In this document: piece after piece, positions 1-5,168 of the stretch | Numbering within the stretch: position 1 is the stretch's first letter | Layout of the letters: the number at the start of each line of letters is the position of its first letter | Source: an uncultured Archangium sp. | GTDB taxonomy: Bacteria > Myxococcota > Myxococcia > Myxococcales > Myxococcaceae | Direction: 5' to 3' | NCBI GenBank assembly: GCA_946479335.1 | Contig: CAMLFP010000393.1 | Location: forward strand, 1 to 5,168 | Length of the DNA: 5,168 nt | Notes under the pieces: model-generated | What the model saw: only the letters and a program-made list of their open reading frames with translations | Database searches by the model: none | What the model was told of the DNA's origin: nothing | Translations under genes and position numbers: made by a program

Positions 1-47
1 AAAGCGCGACATGCACTTCGCGACGACCGGGGTAGAAGCACCCGGAA
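1..47. other. Short 5' intergenic or upstream-gene-end segment
   Basis: The only sequence outside the two genes. One forward frame (starting at base 3) is open to a TAG at 33-35, so the tail of an upstream gene could end there, only 12 bases before the GTG at 48. On the minus strand an ATG at 12-10 could begin a divergent gene (MSRF...), but only four codons are visible. Neither can be decided from this window. No terminator hairpin is visible. Confidence 0.4.
33..38 (+). promoter_or_regulatory. Possible -10 element (TAGAAG) just upstream of the first gene
   Basis: TAGAAG matches the sigma-70 -10 consensus TATAAT at four of six positions and lies in otherwise GC-rich sequence, with nine bases between it and the GTG at 48. 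Transcription would then begin at about 45-48, giving a leaderless or nearly leaderless mRNA. No convincing -35 hexamer is seen 16-18 bases upstream; GACA at 8-11 is too far away at about 21 bases. The same bases could instead be a weak Shine-Dalgarno region (GAAG at 35-38) and contain a possible upstream stop codon. Confidence 0.25.
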
Positions 48-2219
48 GTGCGGCGCCGCGTCTTCATCATCCTGCTGGTGCTGAGCGGCTGCGCGACCGT
101 GCCGCCCACGCCTGACGCGAAGCAGATTTCACGCTTCGACATCGAGGGTGAGAAGCAGCTCAGCGAAGGCGACATCAAGGACAAGATCGTCACCACGCAG
201 CGGCCCTGGTACTCGTACGTCGCGCCCTTCATCTGGCCGCCGGAGTTCTTCGACCCGCTGACGTGGCAGGCCGACCTGAGGCGCATCACGCGCTTCTACG
301 AGGCGCGCGGCTACTACCAGGCGCGCATCGTCGACGACGCGGTGACGCCCGACGGCGAGAAGTTCGTGAAGCTGCTGGTGCGGCTCCGCGAGGGCGACCC
401 CGCGCGCATCAGGTCGCTGGCCATCGTGGGCCTCGAGGCGCTGCCCGAGAAGATGCAGGCCGAGGTGAAGGACGGGCTGCCGCTCACGCTCGACTCCATC
501 TTCCTCGAGGACGACTGGGCCAACGCCAAGGCGCTGCTGGCGCTGCGGCTGCGCGAGCTGGGCTTCGCCGAGGTGGCGGTGAAAGGTGAAGCCACGGTCG
601 ACGTCGACGAGTCGAAGGTCGACCTCGCGCTGAACATCACCACCGGCCCGCGCTACAAAATCGGCAAGCTCTTCGTGGCCACCGACGCCAACGCGCAGGT
701 GCCCGCGAAGCTCATCGCCGACGTGGCGTCACCCGACGTGCCGCAAGGCGAGTACTTCTCCGAATCGGCGCTGCAGAAGGCGCAGGCGCGCGTCTTCCAG
801 ATGGGCGTCTTCGCCGGCGTGAAGGTGAACCGCGGCTTGCCTGACCGCGCCAACGCCACGGTGCCCGTCGTCATCGACACGCGCGAGGCGCCCTTCCGCA
901 GCTTCCGCCTCGGCGGCGGCCTGGGCGGCGACCTCATCCGCCAGGAGGTGCGCGTCGTCGCCGAGTACACCAACCGCAACCTCGGGCTCTCGCGGCTGCT
1001 CTTCAAGAACAGCCTCCTCGACCGCCTGACGTTGAAGGGGAAGCTGGGCCTCGCCTTCGTGCCCAACGTGGTCGACGTCATCCGCGGCTCGCCGCTGGCG
1101 AAGTGGGGCCCGGTGTGGCGGCTGCTGGCGGAGTACGAGATTCCCCGCCTCTTCGAGCTGCGCACGCTCGCGCTGCAGACCAGCGTGGAGGTCAACCGCA
1201 CGCTCGACAACGCGTTCGACTACGACGCCTTCGAGCCGAAGCTGGGCGTGGTGTGGCGGCCGACGGCCGACGTCACCGTCTTCCCGTCGCTCAACGCGAA
1301 CATCTACCTGCTGCGCACGCCCTTCTCGCTGCAAGACACCGGCAGCAACGCGGCGCTCGGCTGCCCCACGCAACCGAACCTGTGCGTCGTCGGCTACCTC
1401 AACCTCAACGCGGAGTGGGACCACCGCGACAACCGCCAGGAGCCGAAAGAGGGCTGGTACCTCGCCATCGACGCCGCGGGCGGGCTCTCCAAGGCCAACG
1501 AGGTGCGGCCCTTCCTCCGCTTCACGCCCGAGGCGCGCGGCTACGTCAGCTTCGGCCCGCGCAAGCAGCTCACCATCGCCGCGCGCGTGAAGCTGGGCGC
1601 GCTCTTCGCCCCGGAGAACGACACGCCCATCGTGATGCGCTACTTCTCCGGTGGCTCCGGCATGCGCGGCTTCCAGAACCGCCGCCTCTCGCCGCTGCGG
1701 GCGGTGCCCACGTACAACACGGTGAAGGTGGAGGACCCGCGCTGCGCCGGCGAACCGAACTGCCCGATGATCAGCGAGCTCAACTGGGCGAAGGGCAAGA
1801 CGTTGCCGGTCGGCGGCAGCGGCCTGCTGGAGGCCTCGGTGGAGGTGCGCTGGGCCATCACCGAAGACTGGGTCGTCGCGCTCTTCAACGACTGGGGCGC
1901 CGTCACCGTCGAGAACCTCTTCGCCCAGCAGGACTTCTTCTCGACGCTCTACACGGCCGTCGGGCTCGGAGTCCGCTACCGGACGCCGCTGGGGCCCATC
2001 CGCGTCGACCTCGCGTTCCGCCTCCCGATGGTGGGCAAGTCGCAGGTCGTCGACCCCGGCGGCACGCGCGCGTACCAGAGCGCGCCCGGCTGCTTCTTCG
2101 GCCTCGGCAGCGGGCTGCCCATCAGCGACCCGTACACCTACGGCTCCACGCCCGCGCCCGGCGCCGGCATGCCCGACAACCTGTGCAGCGCGCACCTCTC
2201 CATCGGTGAGGCCTTCTGA
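48..2219 (+). CDS. tamA: Omp85-family outer-membrane protein, TamA/TamL-like, predicted lipoprotein
   Basis: Predicted outer-membrane barrel subunit of the translocation and assembly module, working with the TamB-like protein encoded next. Seen in the 723-residue product: a short signal sequence (Arg2-4, hydrophobic 5-12) ending in the lipobox L12-S13-G14-C15; three POTRA-like beta-alpha-alpha-beta-beta units at about 27-117, 118-202 and 203-283; then a barrel from about 285 to the end. Barrel hallmarks are GGGLGGD (289-295), the Omp85 loop-6 motif RYFSGGSGMRGF (531-542, MRGF at 539-542), LPVGGSGLLEASVEVRW (586-602), TPLGPIRVDLAF (646-657) and a terminal beta-signal ending in Phe723. Length and three POTRAs fit TamA better than BamA, which usually has five. 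The GTG at 48 is the first start after an in-frame TAG (33-35) and gives a good signal peptide. Odd points are the lipobox (TamA normally has a plain Sec signal) and six other cysteines in three close pairs. A BamA paralogue is the main alternative; the TamB-like neighbour argues against it. Confidence 0.9.
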   Translation: MRRRVFIILLVLSGCATVPPTPDAKQISRFDIEGEKQLSEGDIKDKIVTTQRPWYSYVAPFIWPPEFFDPLTWQADLRRITRFYEARGYYQARIVDDAVTPDGEKFVKLLVRLREGDPARIRSLAIVGLEALPEKMQAEVKDGLPLTLDSIFLEDDWANAKALLALRLRELGFAEVAVKGEATVDVDESKVDLALNITTGPRYKIGKLFVATDANAQVPAKLIADVASPDVPQGEYFSESALQKAQARVFQMGVFAGVKVNRGLPDRANATVPVVIDTREAPFRSFRLGGGLGGDLIRQEVRVVAEYTNRNLGLSRLLFKNSLLDRLTLKGKLGLAFVPNVVDVIRGSPLAKWGPVWRLLAEYEIPRLFELRTLALQTSVEVNRTLDNAFDYDAFEPKLGVVWRPTADVTVFPSLNANIYLLRTPFSLQDTGSNAALGCPTQPNLCVVGYLNLNAEWDHRDNRQEPKEGWYLAIDAAGGLSKANEVRPFLRFTPEARGYVSFGPRKQLTIAARVKLGALFAPENDTPIVMRYFSGGSGMRGFQNRRLSPLRAVPTYNTVKVEDPRCAGEPNCPMISELNWAKGKTLPVGGSGLLEASVEVRWAITEDWVVALFNDWGAVTVENLFAQQDFFSTLYTAVGLGVRYRTPLGPIRVDLAFRLPMVGKSQVVDPGGTRAYQSAPGCFFGLGSGLPISDPYTYGSTPAPGAGMPDNLCSAHLSIGEAF
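2205..2211 (+). promoter_or_regulatory. Ribosome binding site of the tamB-like gene
   Basis: GGTGAGG ends seven bases before the ATG at 2219 and supports that start. It lies inside the last codons of the tamA-like gene (Gly720-Glu721-Ala722), so the codons for the C-terminal beta-signal also serve as the binding site. With the TGATG overlap this indicates translational coupling and production of both proteins from one transcript. Confidence 0.7.
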
Positions 2220-5168
2220 TGGCGGAGCCGAAGAAAAAGCGCCGCTGGCTGCGCGCGTTGCTGGTGCTGCTGCTGGTGTTGTTGTTGCTGCCGGTGCTGC
2301 TGGTGGGCGGCGCGCTGGTCTTCATCTCCAGCGACGCGGGCAGCGAGCTGGTGCGCGGCAAGCTGTTGAGCACGTTGAACGACACCTTCGCCGGGCGCGT
2401 CGACGCGTCGAAGGTGGAGCTGTCAGGCAACCACCTCGTGCTGCTCGACGTGAAGCTCTACACGCCGGAGGGCGAGCTGGTCGCGGTCTTCCCCCGCATC
2501 GAGACCGACGTCGACCTCGGGGCGCTCGCCGACAACACCATCGCGCTGAGCGGCCTGACGATCTCCTCCCCGGAGCTGCACCTGAAGCAGGACGAGCGCG
2601 GCCTCAACTTCACCCGCGTCTTCGCCTCGAAGACGCCCTCGCCCGACACCGGCCCCAGCCCGTGGAAGGTGAAGCTCTCGAAGCTCGACCTGCGCGACGG
2701 CACGCTCGACTTCACGCAGGGCGAGACGCACGTGGAGACGACGGCGCTCAACCTCCGCGGCGACCTGGCGCTGACCCTCGCCGACCTGAACGCCACCGGC
2801 TCGCTCGCGTTGGACAGCCGCGTCACCGGGCCGCTCGAGGAGCAACTCACGGTAAAGCTCGACGCGAAGGGCGCCACGCACCACGTCGACGCGGCGCTGG
2901 GCGGCACGCGCTTCCGCGGCGATCTCGACGTGCCGAAGACGGAGGTCTCCATCGAGGAACTCACCGTCACGCCGCGCGAGGTAACGGCGTTCGTGCCCAG
3001 CTACCCGCTGAAGAACGACGTGCACATCACCGGCAAGGCCAGCACCACCGCGGCAGATCTACACATCACCTCCGGTAGTGCACAGATTGATACAAGTGGA
3101 ATGTATGATTTGTCGAAGCACACCGCGCAGCAGTTCCAGGTAAAGGGCACGGGCGTCGACTTGAAGCAGCTCCTCGGCGCGGAGCTCCCGTCGCAGCTCC
3201 GCTTCGAGGCGAACGGGTCGCTCACCGACACGCGGCTCGACACGCTGACCGGCACCATCACCGCTACCGCCGACTGGGCCGACGAGGGGCACCCGCTCGC
3301 GGCGCTCTCGCTCGACGCGAAGGCCGAGGACGGCGTGTTGAACGTGCCGCGCGCGCAGCTCCGCTCACCGGGCGTGGAGGCCACGCTGCAGGGCTCGGCG
3401 ACGCCGACGCACCTCGACCTCTCCGGCGTGCTGCTGGCGAAGGACCTCTCGAAGGTCGACGACACGCTCAAGCGCTTCGCCCACGTCGACACCGGCGGGT
3501 TGGCGGGCACCGGCGTGCTGACGCTCCACGCGAAGGGCGCGCCGAAGACGCTGGCGGTGAAGGCGGTCGGCGGCTTCAAGCAACTGCGCGTGGCCACCGT
3601 GTCCATCGGGTCGCTCGACGTCGACGCCGACCTGCCCGACCTCTCGCAGCCGCAGCACACCGACATCATGCTGCGCGCGAAGCAGGTGCAGGTCGGCGAG
3701 CGCCACCTCGAGGAGGTGACCTTCGACTTCTATACGTACAAAGGCCGGCGCTTCGACCTCGACATCTCCACGAAGGGCCTCGGCGACCTGAAGCTGAACG
3801 TCACCGGTACGCTGGAGAAGGACAACACCGGCGCGGCCATCGACACCGCCGCGCTGACGTGGACCGGCTCCCACTGGCAGCTCGAGCAACCGACGCACGC
3901 CAGTTGGAAGAACGGCTTCGCGCTCGACGCATTCGCGTTCCGCGACGGCGCGCAGCGCATCGACGGGCGCGCGCTGTGGACCTCGCGCAAGGCCGACATC
4001 GCGTTGAACACCACGCAGCTCGACCTCTCGAAGCTGCCGCACGTGCTGGCGCCGCCGTCGCTGGGCCTCGGCGGGCTCCTCGACCTGCAGGCCACCGTCA
4101 CCGGCACGCCGAAGAAGCCCGACGCCACGTTCCACGCCGAGCTGGTGCAGGGCAGCCTCGAGGGCATCGACGGCCTCGCGCTGAGCGCCGACGGCACCTG
4201 GCGCAACGACCGCGCGGCCGGCACGCTGAAGGTCGGCAGCCCCGTCGGCGCGTTGAACGGCACCTTCGACCTCCCGGTGCTGGCGCTCCTCGCCGAGAAG
4301 CCGGAGCCCGCCACCGCGCACCTCACGCTCGACAACGTCGCGCTCTCGCAGGTCGAACAGAAGCTCGGCCGCACGCTGCCGGTGTCGGGTCAGCTCGCGG
4401 CGACGCTCGATGTGAGCGGCACCGGCAAGGCGTTGAACGTCTGCGCCGTCGTCGACTCGCCGGAGCTGCAGCTCACACAGGGTGAACGGAGAATCTCCGT
4501 GAAGCAGCCGGCGCTGCGCGTGGAGACCCAACCCGATGGCACGCTCAAGGCCACCGTCACCGCGAACGCGCTCGGCGGCGCGCACCGCGTGACGCTCACC
4601 ACGCCGCTGACCCTCTCTGGGCTGCGCAAGTCACCGCCCACGAAGGCCTCGCTGCTCTCGACGCCGGTGACGCTCGACTTCTCGCTCGCCGACTTCTCAC
4701 CGCTCGCGCAGCACGCGAAGTCGCGCAACGGCTCGATGACGGTGACCGGCACCCTCACCGGCACCGCGCGCGCGCCGCTGGGTGAGGTGCGGGTGACGAT
4801 GCGCGAGCTGTCACTCGCGCCGCTGCGGAAGCTCGACGGCACCGTCACGCTGCAGCTGGAGAGCGCGCGCGTCGCCCTCACCGGTGACGTGTCGGTCGAG
4901 AAGCTGCCGGCGCTCGACCTCGACGCCTCGCTGGGCGCGCCGGTCGCGAAGTTCCTGGAGCCGCTGCTCGACGAGGCGCGCGGCGTCGACGGCGCGTTGG
5001 CGGTGCTGGAGACCACGCCGCTCAAGCTCTCGGCGAAGGTGCCGCAGCTCGACCTCGCGCGCGCGTGGGTGAATGACGAAGAGGTCGCACCGCCCACCGG
5101 GCAGCTCTCGGGTACGTTGAGCGCCACCGGCACGCGGTACACGCGCGCCACCGACATCAGCCCCAGGC
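2219..5168 (+). CDS. tamB: TamB-like (AsmA-superfamily) inner-membrane-anchored periplasmic protein, 3' end beyond the window
   Basis: Predicted periplasm-spanning partner of the upstream barrel protein. TamB-type proteins form a long beta-sheet groove with a hydrophobic interior, implicated in phospholipid transport between membranes and in outer-membrane protein assembly. The frame is open for 983 codons plus one base with no stop, so the gene is cut by the window edge. Seen: a basic N-terminus (K5-K6-K7-R8-R9), one membrane segment (about 13-36) with no cleavage site, then an AsmA/TamB-style start (about 39-131) with alternating hydrophobic beta strands, ending SPELHLKQDERGLNF (117-131). 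The rest is almost all short beta strands with recurring DLSK...G-x-L...GT blocks. There is a single cysteine (742). The ATG overlaps the upstream stop (TGATG) and has a Shine-Dalgarno-like GGTGAGG 7 bases upstream, implying coupled translation. The diagnostic TamB C-terminal domain (DUF490) lies outside the window, so another AsmA-like family (YhdP, DUF748) cannot be excluded by sequence alone; the Omp85 neighbour favours TamB. Confidence 0.85.
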   Translation, partial: MAEPKKKRRWLRALLVLLLVLLLLPVLLVGGALVFISSDAGSELVRGKLLSTLNDTFAGRVDASKVELSGNHLVLLDVKLYTPEGELVAVFPRIETDVDLGALADNTIALSGLTISSPELHLKQDERGLNFTRVFASKTPSPDTGPSPWKVKLSKLDLRDGTLDFTQGETHVETTALNLRGDLALTLADLNATGSLALDSRVTGPLEEQLTVKLDAKGATHHVDAALGGTRFRGDLDVPKTEVSIEELTVTPREVTAFVPSYPLKNDVHITGKASTTAADLHITSGSAQIDTSGMYDLSKHTAQQFQVKGTGVDLKQLLGAELPSQLRFEANGSLTDTRLDTLTGTITATADWADEGHPLAALSLDAKAEDGVLNVPRAQLRSPGVEATLQGSATPTHLDLSGVLLAKDLSKVDDTLKRFAHVDTGGLAGTGVLTLHAKGAPKTLAVKAVGGFKQLRVATVSIGSLDVDADLPDLSQPQHTDIMLRAKQVQVGERHLEEVTFDFYTYKGRRFDLDISTKGLGDLKLNVTGTLEKDNTGAAIDTAALTWTGSHWQLEQPTHASWKNGFALDAFAFRDGAQRIDGRALWTSRKADIALNTTQLDLSKLPHVLAPPSLGLGGLLDLQATVTGTPKKPDATFHAELVQGSLEGIDGLALSADGTWRNDRAAGTLKVGSPVGALNGTFDLPVLALLAEKPEPATAHLTLDNVALSQVEQKLGRTLPVSGQLAATLDVSGTGKALNVCAVVDSPELQLTQGERRISVKQPALRVETQPDGTLKATVTANALGGAHRVTLTTPLTLSGLRKSPPTKASLLSTPVTLDFSLADFSPLAQHAKSRNGSMTVTGTLTGTARAPLGEVRVTMRELSLAPLRKLDGTVTLQLESARVALTGDVSVEKLPALDLDASLGAPVAKFLEPLLDEARGVDGALAVLETTPLKLSAKVPQLDLARAWVNDEEVAPPTGQLSGTLSATGTRYTRATDISPR
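2258..2305 (+). repeat. Run of NTG triplets encoding the TamB membrane anchor
   Basis: Fifteen of sixteen consecutive codons are CTG, TTG or GTG (the exception is CCG at 2291-2293), encoding the Leu/Val core of the transmembrane segment (residues 14-29). The nonamer CTGCTGGTG recurs within it. The run is imperfect, so strong slippage is not expected; triplet changes would alter only helix length and keep the frame. Confidence 0.6.
3053..3112 (+). other. AT-rich, rare-codon island inside the tamB-like gene
   Basis: Over these 20 codons (residues 279-298) the G+C is 26 of 60 (43%), against roughly two-thirds or more on both sides. Thirteen of the 20 codons end in A or T, including CTA, ATT, ACA, GGA and two AGT, which are scarce elsewhere in the gene. 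The reading frame continues without disturbance and the encoded residues still look like TamB-type beta strands. Confidence 0.75.
3443..5146 (+). repeat. Degenerate protein-level repeats in the TamB-like protein
   Basis: A block recurs in which a beta strand and a short LSxh-type helix start (DLSK at 409-412, DLSK at 602-605, ALSQ at about 708-711, ADFSPL at 824-829, LDLARA at 944-949) are followed 10-20 residues later by G-x-L, alternating strand residues, and a G-T turn (427-447, 618-635, 724-737, 838-855, 961-976). Spacing of the last four is about 105-125 residues. This fits the repeated beta-groove modules of TamB/AsmA-like proteins. The repeats are visible in protein only; there is no DNA-level repeat. 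Confidence 0.5.

Noticed and set aside
1..12. Possible divergent minus-strand gene starting at ATG 12-10
   Set aside because: Only four codons are inside the window and the upstream ribosome binding site is weak, so it cannot be supported.
597..624. Repeated GTCGAC motif
   Set aside because: GTCGAC is simply the preferred Val-Asp codon pair and recurs through both genes; it is not a site-specific repeat.
729..2195. Long minus-strand open frame opposite the tamA-like gene
   Set aside because: The product is an Arg/Ala/Glu/Val-rich, low-complexity sequence with no domain pattern. It is the expected antisense shadow of a GC-rich gene whose third positions are almost all G or C. The plus-strand protein has clear POTRA and Omp85 motifs.
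1103..2209. Plus-strand alternative frame inside the tamA-like gene
   Set aside because: Arg/Ala/His/Pro-rich out-of-frame shadow of the barrel domain.
2206..3078. Plus-strand open frame starting within the last codons of the tamA-like gene
   Set aside because: The translation is Arg/Ala/Gly-rich with no structure. The frame starting at 2219 has a proper membrane anchor, a ribosome binding site and biased third positions, and runs to the window end.
4463..4474. Perfect 12-base palindrome GAGCTGCAGCTC
   Set aside because: It falls on Glu-Leu-Gln-Leu codons in frame; such palindromes arise by chance from the codons preferred here, and nothing around it suggests an operator.
4486..4500. Inverted repeat with 7-base arms (ACGGAGA, one base, TCTCCGT)
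   Set aside because: Odd-length and with a one-base centre, so it cannot form a normal hairpin loop; no T-run follows and it lies mid-gene. Its rare AGA codon is a slight oddity only.
3365..4585. Long minus-strand open frame opposite the tamB-like gene
   Set aside because: Same antisense artefact: Arg/Val/Leu/Glu-rich with no recognisable fold, opposite a continuous plus-strand frame with consistent codon bias.
4390..5157. Minus-strand open frame rich in Ser and Val near the window end
   Set aside because: Ser/Arg/Val-rich translation is typical of reading the complement of Asp/Leu/Thr/Ala codons; no start region or domain supports a gene.

Overview
This window reads as a piece of a chromosomal core region from a very GC-rich Gram-negative (diderm) bacterium. 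Nearly all codons end in G or C, and GTC/CTC/GAC/TCG/AAG are strongly preferred. That codon style, together with the lipidated Omp85 protein described below, would fit Myxococcota (the former delta-proteobacterial myxobacteria). This assignment is an inference from style, not from a marker gene.

The layout is simple: two genes on the + strand, tightly coupled, with almost no non-coding DNA. Bases 1-47 are the only intergenic sequence. A GTG at 48 opens a complete 723-residue Omp85-superfamily outer-membrane protein: lipoprotein signal peptide, three POTRA domains, and a 16-strand-type beta-barrel ending in Phe. Its TGA stop (2217-2219) overlaps the ATG (2219-2221) of a second gene by one base. 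That second gene stays open for 983 codons to the window edge. It encodes a membrane-anchored, beta-strand-rich AsmA/TamB-type protein whose C-terminus lies outside the window.

Together the pair looks like a translocation and assembly module (TAM). The barrel protein TamA sits in the outer membrane. TamB is anchored in the inner membrane and spans the periplasm as a long hydrophobic groove, implicated in phospholipid transport to, and/or protein insertion into, the outer membrane. The notable twist is that the TamA partner has a perfect lipobox (LSGC, Cys15), like the TamL variant known from Bacteroidetes-type lineages. Its other six cysteines form three neighbouring pairs in predicted surface loops.

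The remaining oddities are small: a 60-base AT-rich, rare-codon island inside the tamB-like gene (3053-3112), a run of NTG triplets encoding the TamB membrane anchor, and a -10-like hexamer close enough to the first GTG to suggest a leaderless or nearly leaderless message. I saw no RNA genes, mobile elements, CRISPR arrays or terminators. I do not see a wholly new system here; the main interest is a variant TAM.
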